DNA of 24,579 nucleotides. Source: an uncultured Clostridia bacterium (lineage in GTDB: Bacteria; Bacillota; Clostridia; Oscillospirales; CAG-272). The notes below the pieces were generated by a model. That model made no database searches. It saw only the letters and a list, made by a program, of their open reading frames with translations, and had not been told where the DNA came from. This document shows positions 7,466 to 16,024 of this stretch, one piece after another; positions within the stretch are counted from its first letter, which is position 1; each line of letters opens with the position of its first letter. A program made the translations under genes and the position numbers. The DNA is taken from the NCBI GenBank assembly GCA_947624945.1, contig CANQMJ010000018.1, positions 1-24,579 on the forward strand. The letters are read 5' to 3'.

Positions 7466-8836
7466 TTACTCTGACGGCGAGCGATTGCCTGCACAAAGCC
7501 GCGCGAGCCGTGACATCCTGACGTAGTAGCTCGACAGAAGCACCACATCCGCACCCGCCCATGCGAGGACCTCCGCCCAGTAAAGCCCCTCGTTGCCGAA
7601 CAGTCTCGGCAAAAGCAGTATCGAGCCTGTGCGCATTATGAGCTCGGCGGCGCCCGATACCATCGGCATGACGGTGTCGCCGAGTCCCTGAAGCGACGAA
7701 CGGTAGATGTGCAAAAGGTACAGCACGGGCAAAAACGTCGCCATTATGCACAGATAGTGATACGCGATCTCCGTTGTCGCCTCCGCTTCCTCGGGTTTAC
7801 CAGAGATAAACGCGCCGACGATGTATCTCCCGAAAATGAGCATCGCCACCGTTATGACCGCCGCCGTTATTATCCCTATCAGAACGCCCGTGTGAACGCC
7901 CTTGTTTATTCTTTTCACCTCGCCCGCGCCGTAATTCTGACCGACATACGTCGTGAGCGCGAATCCGTACGAGATCGCCGCATTTTCCAAAAGTCCGTAG
8001 AGCTTTGTCGTCGCGGTAAATCCGGCGATGTAAAGCACGCCGTATCCGTTGATGACGAACTGCACGATCAGTCCGCCGACAGATATGATGATATTTTGAA
8101 ACGCAAACGGCATGGCGAGCTTCATCAGCTCGGGCGCGAGGCGGCGGTCGAATTGACGAGTCTTCCCCATCTTTTTGATGACGTCGGTATTTTTCAGTGA
8201 AACAAAGCATATCAGCGCCGAGAGCGTCTGACCTATGAGCGTTGCGAACGCAGCGCCCGCGACGCCCCACCTGAATACGATAACAAACAGCAGGTCGAGT
8301 GCGATATTGCACACCGACGCCGCCGCCATCGCCAAAAGCGGCGTTTTGCTGTCGCCGAACGAGCGAAGCGCGGACGCGAGAAAATTATACGCCATGACTA
8401 TCGGCACGCCGGCGAATATGACGCTCAGATATGTGACCGCGAGCGGGAATATCCCGGACGGAGTTTTTATCAGCCGAAGGATCGGTTTCAGCGTTGCAAA
8501 CGCGAAGCACAAAACGCCGACAGCGCAGAATACGCAGAGCACTTTTGATGTGGCATACGTCTTTTTCAGATGCTCTGTATCGTTCGCGCCGTAGTCGTGT
8601 GCCATGCGTATCGAAAAGCCCTGCGCGAAGCCCTGCACCATGCTGAGGACGAGCCAGTTCAGCCATTCGCCGTTGCCGACGGCGGCGAGAGCGTCAAGAC
8701 CGAGCACCTTGCCGACCACCATCGAGTCCACCATCGTGTAGAGCTCCTGAAATATGTTGCCTATCATCAGCGGCAGGGCAAACGAAATAAGCAGCCGCAG
8801 CGGGGCGCCCGTCGTCATATTTTTTTCGGAAATCAT
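7466..8836 (-). CDS. MATE family efflux transporter
   Basis: This 456-residue protein has the length and about 12 hydrophobic helices expected of the MATE family, which export cationic drugs or metabolites using a sodium or proton gradient at the cytoplasmic membrane. Visible features include the opening MTTGAPLRLLISFALPLM, the IFQELYTMVDSMVVG segment of the first helix pair, the second-half counterpart around QNIIISVGGLIVQFVING, and YVGQNYGAG, a strong family marker. The start is supported by AGGAGG four bases upstream and a good promoter at 8876-8904. It is divergent from a regulator-methyltransferase fusion gene, which makes that protein a candidate local regulator. The substrate is unknown. 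No obvious terminator follows the stop; the hairpin at 7409-7435 is the nearest candidate. Confidence 0.93.
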   Translation of the reverse strand: MISEKNMTTGAPLRLLISFALPLMIGNIFQELYTMVDSMVVGKVLGLDALAAVGNGEWLNWLVLSMVQGFAQGFSIRMAHDYGANDTEHLKKTYATSKVLCVFCAVGVLCFAFATLKPILRLIKTPSGIFPLAVTYLSVIFAGVPIVMAYNFLASALRSFGDSKTPLLAMAAASVCNIALDLLFVIVFRWGVAGAAFATLIGQTLSALICFVSLKNTDVIKKMGKTRQFDRRLAPELMKLAMPFAFQNIIISVGGLIVQFVINGYGVLYIAGFTATTKLYGLLENAAISYGFALTTYVGQNYGAGEVKRINKGVHTGVLIGIITAAVITVAMLIFGRYIVGAFISGKPEEAEATTEIAYHYLCIMATFLPVLYLLHIYRSSLQGLGDTVMPMVSGAAELIMRTGSILLLPRLFGNEGLYWAEVLAWAGADVVLLSSYYVRMSRLARLCAGNRSPSE

Positions 8837-8875
8837 GGAGCCTCCTGCGAGCGAAAAACGGGATCATACCCGCAC

Positions 8876-8904
8876 AGTATATAACAATATAACGTATAAG
8901 TCAA
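8876..8904 (-). promoter_or_regulatory. Sigma-A promoter of the MATE gene
   Basis: The minus strand reads TTGACT (8899-8904), a 17-base spacer, then TATACT (8876-8881). It lies about 40 bases before the MATE start codon, which fits a short untranslated leader. Confidence 0.75.
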
Positions 8905-9000
8905 TGACGTATGATGCAAAAAATGCGCGCAGTGCGCGCATTGGAAAACGGCTTCTCAACCGACGATTGAATCGGAATGTCAAACTCCCCCGATACGTTA

Positions 9001-9029
9001 TTGCGTCATGCGCGTTTTTGCGGCATAAT
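9001..9029 (+). promoter_or_regulatory. Weak candidate promoter of the XRE-methyltransferase gene
   Basis: The pattern is TTGCGT, 17 bases, CATAAT, about 33 bases before the start codon at 9062. The -10 is good but the -35 matches at only three positions, as might be expected for a regulated promoter. Confidence 0.35.
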
Positions 9030-9061
9030 AAAGTAAAGACGCGCGAAAGGGGCAAGGCAGC

Positions 9062-9889
9062 ATGCACAACATAGGAGATGTGATAAGCAGGAAAAGGCGC
9101 GAACTCGGACTCACGCAGTCGCAGCTCGCGCAAAAATTGAATATATCGTTTCAGGCAATCTCAAAATGGGAGCGCAGCACCGCGTACCCGGACATTGAGA
9201 TGCTGCCGAAACTCGCGTCCGCGCTCGGGACGACCGTCGACGTGCTCGTCGGCTACGGCGGCATAGTCGCCGACTACGACAGCCGTTATCGTGGCGAGGA
9301 CTACTATTGGGGGCTTTGCCCCAACAGACTGTGCTATGAGATCATGAAGCTTTTGCCGCCGATAAGACCGTACCGCCTGCTCGATATCGGCTGCGGCGAG
9401 GGCAAGGACTCCGTTTTCATGGCGAAATGCGGCTATGACGTCACCGCATTCGACATTTCCGACGAAGGCATCAAAAAGGCGAAGCGCCTCGCCGAACACA
9501 ATCATGTCGACGTGAATTTTCTGCGCGCCGACATCGACGATTTCCGCTTTGATGGCGAGTACGACATCATATTTTCAAGCGGCGTCCTGCATTTCATAAA
9601 GCCGCAAAAGAGAGCGGAACTGTGCGAAAAAATGAAGGCGCATACGACCCCGGGCGGATTTGACGTTTTGAACGTATTCGTCGAAAAGCCGTTTATAAAG
9701 CGCGCCCCCGACGACGGACGCGATGAAAAGCTGCGTTCGCCGTGGAGGTCGGGCGAGCTGTTCGGATATTACCACGACTGGCTTTTTCACATCTGCCGCG
9801 AGGAGGTGTTCGACTGCAAAAGCGGCGGCATACCGCATAAGCACTGTATGGACACTCTCATCGCGCAAAATGTAGATGAAGATATATAA
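9062..9889 (+). CDS. XRE-type DNA-binding domain fused to a SAM-dependent methyltransferase
   Basis: The 275-residue protein joins two domains. Residues about 4-63 form a Cro/C1-type helix-turn-helix (LTQSQLAQKLNISFQAISKW followed by ERSTAYPDIEMLPKLASALG). Residues about 100-205 are a class I methyltransferase: motif I LLDIGCGEGKD (glycines 110, 112 and 114), acidic residue D131 ending the second strand, ADIDDF as motif III, and FSSGVLHFI as motif IV. The methyltransferase half resembles TehB-like small-molecule methyltransferases. The last ~70 residues are cysteine- and histidine-bearing and not assignable. The gene starts behind a GAAAGGGG site and is divergent from the MATE exporter, about 225 bases away. 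Inference: the protein may sense or modify a toxic compound and control the exporter. Tellurite as substrate is not supported by the context. Confidence 0.85.
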   Translation: MHNIGDVISRKRRELGLTQSQLAQKLNISFQAISKWERSTAYPDIEMLPKLASALGTTVDVLVGYGGIVADYDSRYRGEDYYWGLCPNRLCYEIMKLLPPIRPYRLLDIGCGEGKDSVFMAKCGYDVTAFDISDEGIKKAKRLAEHNHVDVNFLRADIDDFRFDGEYDIIFSSGVLHFIKPQKRAELCEKMKAHTTPGGFDVLNVFVEKPFIKRAPDDGRDEKLRSPWRSGELFGYYHDWLFHICREEVFDCKSGGIPHKHCMDTLIAQNVDEDI

Positions 9890-9896
9890 AACGGAG

Positions 9897-9938
9897 CATC
9901 GCCGGACGGCGCGGAAATGCGCACTATGTCCGGCGATG
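9897..9938 (+). terminator. Hairpin after the XRE-methyltransferase gene
   Basis: A perfect 11-bp stem (9897-9907 pairing with 9928-9938, CATCGCCGGAC/GTCCGGCGATG) has a smaller GCGC/GCGC stem inside its loop. It begins seven bases after the stop codon. The following sequence has only three T in a row, so termination may be inefficient; it may also serve the convergent GH31 gene. Confidence 0.55.
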
Positions 9939-9971
9939 TGGCTTTAAGGCGACGCATGATACGTCAGTCCG

Positions 9972-12248
9972 TCACTTTTGCAGAGCTCCCGATTCGTGAT
10001 CTTTCGTCAGTTCCGTTATCACGCCGTCGATACGTATCCTGCATCCGGCGCCGCCGTCGACGGTGAAGCAGTTTTGCTCCATGTCAAACGACGCCGTCAT
10101 GATAACGTCTCCGCCGTCATATACCTCTGTCGACGCGCGTCCGGTCAGCCCGAATACGTGCAGCTCCACGTTGCCGTCGAAGCGGTATTCCGCGTTCGGG
10201 TGCGATATCCCGACAGGGATGACGCTGTTTTCGCGCACGTAAAGCGGTATCGAGAGGTAGTCGACGCGCTCCTCGCGCCACACGCCGCCCTCGACGACTT
10301 CTCCCGTAAAGAAATTCGTCCATTTTCCGCGCGGCAAATAATAGTGCGCTATCCCATCCGCGTTGAATACGGGTGCGACAAGCAAGGACTCGCCGAGCAT
10401 GTACTGCTTGTCGAGATAGCGGCAGTTGTAGTCGTTCTCGAATTCGAGCGCCATCATGCGCATCATAGGCACGCCCGAAGTCGACGACTTCTTTGCCTCC
10501 GACCAAAGATACGGCATGAGCTCGTGTTTCAAATCGGTGAAAAACCTGAGTACGTAGACGGCCTCTTCGCCGTACAGCCACGGCACCTTATACGCCGTGC
10601 TGCCGTGCAGTCTGCTGTGCGTCGACAAAAGCCCGAACGCGCACCATCGCTTATAAAGGTCGGGCGTCGCGGAGCTCTCGAATCCGCCTATGTCGTGGCT
10701 CCAAAACGAAAATCCGCTGCATGTGAGCGACAGTCCGCCGCGTATAGACTGCTCCATGCCGCCGTAATCGGACCAGCAGTCGCCGCCCCAGTGTACGGGG
10801 AATTTCTGACATCCCGCCGTCGCCGACCGCGCGAACAGCACCACGTCGTCCTCGCCGCGCCTTTTTGCGAGCACGTCATGTACGCACTCGTTATAGAGGT
10901 AACTGTAGAGATCATGCATCTTCGTCGGGTCTGCGCCGTTATAATATACCGCGTCCGTCGGGATGCGCTCGCCGAAATCCGTCTTGAAGCAGTCGACGCC
11001 CATATCGAGCAGCCGCTCGAGCCCCTCTCCGTACCATCTCACGGCGTCGGGATTTGTAAAGTCTACTATTGCCATTCCCGGCTGCCACATATCCCACTGC
11101 CATACGGAGCCGTCCGCACGGCGCAGGAAATAACCGTTCTTCACACCCTCGTCGAACAGCGCCGACTGCTGCGCGATATAGGGATTTATCCACACGCACA
11201 CTTTTACGCCGCGCTCGTGTATGCGTCTTATCATTCCCTCGGGATCGGGAAAAACGTCGCTGTCCCACATAAAATCGGTCCAGCGGAACGGCTTCATCCA
11301 GCAGCAGTCGAAGTGGAACACCGACAGCGGTATTCCGCAGTCGAGCATACCGTCGATGAAGCTCATCACGGTGTCCTCGTCGTAATTCGTCGTGAACGAC
11401 GTCGAGAGCCACAGCCCGAAGCTCCACCTCGGCGGCAGCGCAGGCTTGCCTGTAAGGTCCGTATAGCGGCATATGACGTCCTTCATCGTGTCGCCGCAGA
11501 AGATGAAATAGTCGAGACATTCGCCCTCGACAGAAAACGCGGTCCTGTTCACCGTTTCGGTCGCTATCTCGAAGTCGACGCGTTCGGGGTGGTCGACAAA
11601 TACGCCGTATCTGCGGTTCGACAGAAAGAACGGTACGTTTTTGTACGACTGCTCCGTGCTCGTGCCGCCGTCCTCGTTCCATATCTCGACCGACTGTCCG
11701 TTTCTCACGATAGGGGTGAACCTCTCGCCGAGCCCGTATATGAGCTCGTCAACGTCAAGCGCGAGACGCTGACACATGTACGCGGTCCCCGAGCGGTACG
11801 CGTCGCCGCGCCAGTCCCCGACTATATACGACATATCGTCGCCCGTCGACGACGTCAACAGCTTCCCGCCGCGGTAAAACCGCATCGAGCAGTCGTTTTT
11901 GTCTATTTTTAGTTCGAGCGCGCCCGAGCGCACTGTCAGCTGATGCGGCGTGTCCTCCGCGTCAAGCGTGCCGTCCGCGATGCTGAGCGTAAATCTGCCG
12001 TTTTTGTCCATGCCAACGTCCGCGCGTCCCTTGTGATGGTAAACTCTGACGCGCAGCGTGTCGCGAAGCGGCGCGCTTATCTCAAAAGTAAAGCATACGC
12101 CGCCGAGCGTGTCGCCCCTGTGATCAACGTAAAACGACGGGGCGAACAGCTTCGCCGTGCCGTCCGTCACCGATGTTTCGTACACCGTCTTCGGCGAAAA
12201 GCTGTGAGCGCCCTCTTTTGTGAGCCACCGTCCGTTTCTGAATTTCAT
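9972..12248 (-). CDS. yicI: GH31 alpha-xylosidase (YicI/XylS type)
   Basis: The enzyme is expected to remove alpha-1,6-xylose from the non-reducing end of xyloglucan oligosaccharides or isoprimeverose-type sugars by a retaining mechanism. The 758-residue length fits the family. The catalytic nucleophile is D424 in KTDFGERIP and the acid/base is D490 in PVHWGGDCW; both motifs, and ARSATAGCQKFP and FWSHDIGGFE, match the E. coli YicI type rather than general alpha-glucosidases. The N-terminal beta-sandwich (about 1-250), TIM barrel (about 275-610) and C-terminal beta domains are in order. There is no signal peptide, so it should act in the cytosol on imported oligosaccharides. GGAGGG precedes the ATG closely, and a promoter lies at 12287-12315. 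It is divergent from the AraC-GH5-GH51 run. Confidence 0.93.
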   Translation of the reverse strand: MKFRNGRWLTKEGAHSFSPKTVYETSVTDGTAKLFAPSFYVDHRGDTLGGVCFTFEISAPLRDTLRVRVYHHKGRADVGMDKNGRFTLSIADGTLDAEDTPHQLTVRSGALELKIDKNDCSMRFYRGGKLLTSSTGDDMSYIVGDWRGDAYRSGTAYMCQRLALDVDELIYGLGERFTPIVRNGQSVEIWNEDGGTSTEQSYKNVPFFLSNRRYGVFVDHPERVDFEIATETVNRTAFSVEGECLDYFIFCGDTMKDVICRYTDLTGKPALPPRWSFGLWLSTSFTTNYDEDTVMSFIDGMLDCGIPLSVFHFDCCWMKPFRWTDFMWDSDVFPDPEGMIRRIHERGVKVCVWINPYIAQQSALFDEGVKNGYFLRRADGSVWQWDMWQPGMAIVDFTNPDAVRWYGEGLERLLDMGVDCFKTDFGERIPTDAVYYNGADPTKMHDLYSYLYNECVHDVLAKRRGEDDVVLFARSATAGCQKFPVHWGGDCWSDYGGMEQSIRGGLSLTCSGFSFWSHDIGGFESSATPDLYKRWCAFGLLSTHSRLHGSTAYKVPWLYGEEAVYVLRFFTDLKHELMPYLWSEAKKSSTSGVPMMRMMALEFENDYNCRYLDKQYMLGESLLVAPVFNADGIAHYYLPRGKWTNFFTGEVVEGGVWREERVDYLSIPLYVRENSVIPVGISHPNAEYRFDGNVELHVFGLTGRASTEVYDGGDVIMTASFDMEQNCFTVDGGAGCRIRIDGVITELTKDHESGALQK

Positions 12249-12286
12249 ATTCCCTCCGAACCGTTATATTAGTATCTGCTACTTTC

Positions 12287-12315
12287 ACTATATCACGGAA
12301 ACGTCGTCTTGTCGA
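12287..12315 (-). promoter_or_regulatory. Promoter of the GH31 gene
   Basis: The minus strand reads TCGACA (12310-12315), 17 bases, then TATAGT (12287-12292). Each box differs from consensus at one position. It is about 40 bases upstream of the start codon. Confidence 0.7.
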
Positions 12316-12341
12316 GAGCGATGCCGAAACTTCCGCCGACG

Positions 12342-12356
12342 CGGATATGATATCCG
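12342..12356. promoter_or_regulatory. 15-bp palindrome between divergent promoters, candidate operator
   Basis: CGGATAT and ATATCCG flank a single G. The site lies 27 bp upstream of the GH31 -35 box and 33 bp upstream of the AraC-gene -35 box, a typical location for an activator. Binding by the neighbouring AraC protein is only an inference, because AraC-type sites are more often direct repeats. Confidence 0.45.
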
Positions 12357-12388
12357 ACGATATGTTAAATCATGTCGCCTGTCGGTTA

Positions 12389-12417
12389 TTTACTTTTCAG
12401 ATTTTATAGGATATAAT
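12389..12417 (+). promoter_or_regulatory. Promoter of the AraC-GH5-GH51-GH5 run
   Basis: TTTACT (12389-12394), a 17-base spacer and a perfect TATAAT (12412-12417) predict a start near 12424, about 44 bases before the preferred GTG start of the regulator gene. Confidence 0.7.
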
Positions 12418-12467
12418 AAAATACTGTAAAAACGATATTCGGTGTTATGCCGGACGGGAGGCATGCG

Positions 12468-13254
12468 GTGTTTGAAATATTCTGCATGGGCTGCGACGCC
12501 GTCGAGGCGGACGGGTTCGAGGTCGACAGACCGGACGGCTGGGGCGACGGATGTTACCTCATGCTTTTCATCAAGACGCGCGTATATGACGGTCGGCGGC
12601 GTCGAAATAATGACGGAGCCCAACACCTTCATCGTTTACAACAAGCGCTCATACCACAAGTACCGCTCGTGCGGCGGCGTTTACGTAAATGACTGGATGG
12701 AATTCGACGCGCCGAACAATTTCACCGACAGCCTCTCGATCAGCTTCGACACGCCCATAACTATCACGGGCGGTCACGAAAGGGAGATATCGTCCGTGTT
12801 CCGCTCGATATCGGACACGTTTTATTCGCGCAGCCGCCACGGAGCCGAAACGTGCAGCCTTCTGATGCAGGCGATGCTCAACATGGTCTCCGACCTCTGC
12901 CCCGCAGAAAAAAGGTACGGAAGATATCACGGCGAGCTGCTCGAGCTCAGACGCGAGATATACGGCTCCCCCGACCGCGACTGGAAGATCGCGGACATGG
13001 CAAAGCGGTTCCATTTGAACAAGTCGTACTTTCAGGAGATATACAAAAGCACGTTCGGGACGTCGTGCGGCGCGGATATAATAAACAGCCGCGTCGAATG
13101 TGCGAAGGGGGCGCTGCTCAACACGGATAAGAGCATGGGGGAGATAGCGGAGGCATGCGGGTACGGCAGCGCGGTCCATTTCTCGCGTCAGTTCGCAAGC
13201 GTCACGGGATGCCCGCCGACGACGTTTCGGAAAAAATACCGCACCGAGCATTAA
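12468..13254 (+). CDS. AraC family transcriptional regulator, apparent frameshift near 12585
   Basis: The C-terminal ~100 residues carry the two helix-turn-helix motifs of AraC regulators (IADMAKRFHLNKSYFQEIYK, and GEIAEACGYGSAVHFSRQF, then PTTFRKKY). The N-terminal ligand-binding part is split between two frames. From a GTG at 12468, six bases after GGGAGG, one frame reads MFEIFCMGCDAVEADGFEV, then RPDGWGDGCYLMLFIKTRVY, as such sensors usually begin. Near 12583-12588 the homology moves to the +1 frame and continues MTVGGVEIMTEPNTFIVYNK. Restoring a lost TA in the GTATATG run, or removing one base, would give one protein of about 262 residues. The continuous second frame upstream of this point is not AraC-like. 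It probably controls the adjacent glycosidase genes. It could be a pseudogene, a slippage-switched gene or a sequencing error. Confidence 0.8.
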
Positions 13255-13283
13255 AGTGACGGCAGGAGGGAAGACGACGCAAA

Positions 13284-14513
13284 ATGAAGATGAAAAGATT
13301 GTCGATATGCGCGGCCGCGCTGATGCTCGCGCTTGCAATGACGATAACGGCGATGCCCGGCTGCGCCGGCGGAACGGGAAGCGAGACTGACGATGTCACA
13401 GGGACTGTCGGCACGCAGCCGCCTGCGTCGTCGGAAACGCAATCACAAACGCAGTCCGAAACTGCGGAAACAAAAGGGGAGGATGAAATGATGGAGGAAT
13501 TATCGCCAAAGGTAAAGATCACAGACGGTACATTCACCGTCGGCGGACGTGAATTTTTCGTCAACGGCGTCAACACGCCGTGGGAGAACTGGAACGATTT
13601 CGGCGGGAGCTTTAACGCGTCGTTTTGGAACGGTCACTTCCGCGACCTGCGCAGTATCGGCGTAAACGCGACGCGCGTATGGATAAACTGCAATTCCAGG
13701 GTCGGGATAAAGCTCGCCGAGGACGGCACCGTTGCCGAGGTCACCGACAAGCACTGGAGCGACGTCGACGCGCTTTTCACGCTCGCGGAGCGAAACAGGA
13801 TATATCTTTTGCCGACGCTTTTGTCGTTCGACCACTTCAAAAGCCCCGATTCCGCCGACCGCTGGCGTCTCGTCGTGACGGACGAGACTGCACGACGCAG
13901 CTTTATCGAAAACTACGTCGTGCCGTTCGCGGAGCGGTACGGAGACAGCCCGTACCTTTTCGGCATCGACCTCATGAACGAGCCCGACTGGGTACACGAA
14001 AACGAGGAATGCGGGCAGCTTTCCCTCGACGATATGTCGCGCTTCTTCGCCGAATGTACGGCGGCGATACATGAGGCGAGCCCCGACACGCTCGTCACAG
14101 TCGGCGTCGGGATAATCAAGTACAATTCCGAAAAATACGAGGGCAACATCATTTCGGACGCGGTGATGAAAAAATACGGCGGAGAGGACGCCTGCGTCGA
14201 TTTTTACTCGACCCACTACTACGAATGGATGAAGCCGTGGTTCGGCGTGCCGTATTCGACCTCTCCCAAGGGATTCGGTCTTGACGGCGGAAAGCCGTGC
14301 ATCCTCGGCGAGATCGCCGCCGACAGCAGCGAGGACCTCAAAGGCATATACGAAAAAGCGTACGAGAACGGATGGTGCGGCATTATGGAGTGGGCGTCCA
14401 ACAACGTGTCCGCGCACGCCGACAACTGGGACGACATAAAAGCCGCGACCGAAAATATCGCAAATATCATACCCGAGCGCGTGTTCCCGCTCGGAGAGGG
14501 AAAACAAAAATGA
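13284..14513 (+). CDS. GH5-like glycoside hydrolase, surface lipoprotein
   Basis: This 409-residue protein has an N-terminal lipoprotein signal (basic MKMKR, hydrophobic stretch, AMPGC with cysteine 27 as the probable lipid-attachment site), then an S/T/Q/E-rich linker to about residue 70. The catalytic TIM barrel starts near VGGREFFVNGVNTPWENWND. The clan GH-A pattern is present: acid/base E233 in DLMNEPDW and nucleophile E343 in CILGEIAAD. The closest general class is GH5 (mannanase/cellulase type), but the subfamily and substrate cannot be fixed by eye. GGAGGG lies 13 bases before the ATG. The gene follows the AraC gene by 29 bases and overlaps the GH51 gene by four bases (ATGA), indicating coupling. 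It likely acts outside the cell, supplying oligosaccharides to the cytosolic enzymes. Confidence 0.87.
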   Translation: MKMKRLSICAAALMLALAMTITAMPGCAGGTGSETDDVTGTVGTQPPASSETQSQTQSETAETKGEDEMMEELSPKVKITDGTFTVGGREFFVNGVNTPWENWNDFGGSFNASFWNGHFRDLRSIGVNATRVWINCNSRVGIKLAEDGTVAEVTDKHWSDVDALFTLAERNRIYLLPTLLSFDHFKSPDSADRWRLVVTDETARRSFIENYVVPFAERYGDSPYLFGIDLMNEPDWVHENEECGQLSLDDMSRFFAECTAAIHEASPDTLVTVGVGIIKYNSEKYEGNIISDAVMKKYGGEDACVDFYSTHYYEWMKPWFGVPYSTSPKGFGLDGGKPCILGEIAADSSEDLKGIYEKAYENGWCGIMEWASNNVSAHADNWDDIKAATENIANIIPERVFPLGEGKQK

Positions 14514-16003
14514 ATTACGAGATAAACGAGAAGCGCGAGACCGGGCGCATAAGTCCCATGATATACGGTCACTTCATCGAACATTTCCACAGGCAGATCT
14601 ACGGCGGCATATTCGACCCCGAAAGTCCTCTCTCTGATGAAGATGGATTCAGGACCGACATTATCGAGGCGATGAGGGAGATACGTGTGCCCGTCCTGCG
14701 GTGGCCGGGCGGATGCTTTGTGTCGTCTTATCACTGGCGCGACGGCGTGGGACAGCAGCGTCAGCCGTCGTTTGACAAGGCGTGGCGCGTCGAGGACCCG
14801 AACACGTTCGGGACGGACGAATTCGTCAAGCTCTGCCGCAAGATAGGCTGCGAGCCGTATATATGCACGAACGCGGGCACGGGAACGGCGGAGGAGATGA
14901 GCGACTGGGTCGAATACTGCAATCTCGAACGCGAGGGCAAATACGCGAAAATGAGGATCGCAAACGGGTTTCAGTCCCCGCACCGCGTAAAATACTGGAG
15001 CATCGGCAACGAAAACTACGGCGCGTGGGAGATAGGCGCAAAATCCGCCGACGAATGGGGACGTCTCACCGCCGAGTCTGCGAAAATGATGAAGCACGTC
15101 GACCCCGATATCGAGCTCTCGGCGGCGGCGCTCGCGGACATAAACTGGAACGTCAATCTCTTGCACAGCTGCGGTCAGTACCTCGACTGGATATCGATAC
15201 ATCAATATTGGGACATGATGCCCGAAGTCCATGATCCCGCCGATTATGACGCCTGCATGGCGTATACCGCCGATATCGGACGCACCGTCGACGAGGTGCG
15301 CGGCATTTTGACCGCGATGCGGCTCGAAAAGCGGATAAAGATCGCGTTCGACGAGTGGAATCTGCGAAGCTGGCACCATCCGAACGTGCATACGGTGCGT
15401 CAGGGCAGAACGCGCGAAGATTATATCCTGCCGCGCGACAAAAACGACGACAACAGCACGTACACGATGGCGGACGCAGTCTTTGCCGCGTGCTTCCTTA
15501 ACTCGATGATAAAAAACTGCGACATCGTCGGCATGGCGAATTTCGCGCCGATATTGAACACGCGCGGCTGCATTTACAGCTACGGCGGCGGCATCGTGCG
15601 CAGGAGCACGTACTACGTCTTTGAACTGTTCGCGAAGCATATGACGGGAAATGCCGTCGATGTTTGGACTGACGGCGGGTCAGAGACGATGGAGGTCAGG
15701 GCGAAAAACGGACGGACGCAGTCCGTCGCCGTCATAGACGTCGCCGCCGCGTCGCACGACGGCAAACTGTCGATATCGCTCGTCAACAAGCATAGGACAA
15801 AGTCAAAGACTGTGACGCTGCGCGTTCCCGGCGTGCGTGGGCGCGCCGTGATGTACACCGTAAACGGCAAGAGCGCCGACTCCTACAACGACGTCGGCAG
15901 AGACGAGATAAAGATAACGGAGAGGGTCGTCGGCGACGTCGACGGCGCCGTGACCGTCACGGCTGACGCACATTCCGTGAACGTGATTACGATCGAGCGA
16001 TAA
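14510..16003 (+). CDS. abfA: GH51 alpha-L-arabinofuranosidase
   Basis: The enzyme releases terminal alpha-L-arabinofuranose from arabinoxylan or arabinan oligosaccharides by a retaining mechanism. The 497-residue product begins MNYEINEKRETGRISPMIYG with the family's GHFIEHF motif shortly after. The acid/base is E168 in SIGNENYG and the nucleophile is E282 in IAFDEWN; RWPGGCF and the C-terminal beta-sandwich ending in HSVNVITIER are also typical. The start at 14510 is preferred over an upstream in-frame ATG because it overlaps the preceding stop as ATGA and follows GGAGAGGG. There is no signal peptide, so it should be cytosolic. It is third in the AraC-GH5-GH51-GH5 run. Confidence 0.94.
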   Translation: MNYEINEKRETGRISPMIYGHFIEHFHRQIYGGIFDPESPLSDEDGFRTDIIEAMREIRVPVLRWPGGCFVSSYHWRDGVGQQRQPSFDKAWRVEDPNTFGTDEFVKLCRKIGCEPYICTNAGTGTAEEMSDWVEYCNLEREGKYAKMRIANGFQSPHRVKYWSIGNENYGAWEIGAKSADEWGRLTAESAKMMKHVDPDIELSAAALADINWNVNLLHSCGQYLDWISIHQYWDMMPEVHDPADYDACMAYTADIGRTVDEVRGILTAMRLEKRIKIAFDEWNLRSWHHPNVHTVRQGRTREDYILPRDKNDDNSTYTMADAVFAACFLNSMIKNCDIVGMANFAPILNTRGCIYSYGGGIVRRSTYYVFELFAKHMTGNAVDVWTDGGSETMEVRAKNGRTQSVAVIDVAAASHDGKLSISLVNKHRTKSKTVTLRVPGVRGRAVMYTVNGKSADSYNDVGRDEIKITERVVGDVDGAVTVTADAHSVNVITIER

Positions 16004-16024
16004 AAAGGAAAAAGGAGAACAAAA

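Noticed and set aside
9062..9889. Tellurite-resistance function
   Set aside because: The methyltransferase resembles TehB only at fold level; the context is a MATE exporter and nothing points to tellurite.
9978..11912. 644-codon open frame antisense to the GH31 gene
   Set aside because: It is opposite a clear enzyme with conserved catalytic motifs; its arginine/valine/alanine-rich translation is the usual shadow of a GC-rich gene.
14297..14509. Longer N-terminus for the GH51 enzyme
   Set aside because: The extension lies inside the GH5-like gene and gives an arginine-rich sequence; the ATG at 14510 has a ribosome-binding site and the family's normal beginning.
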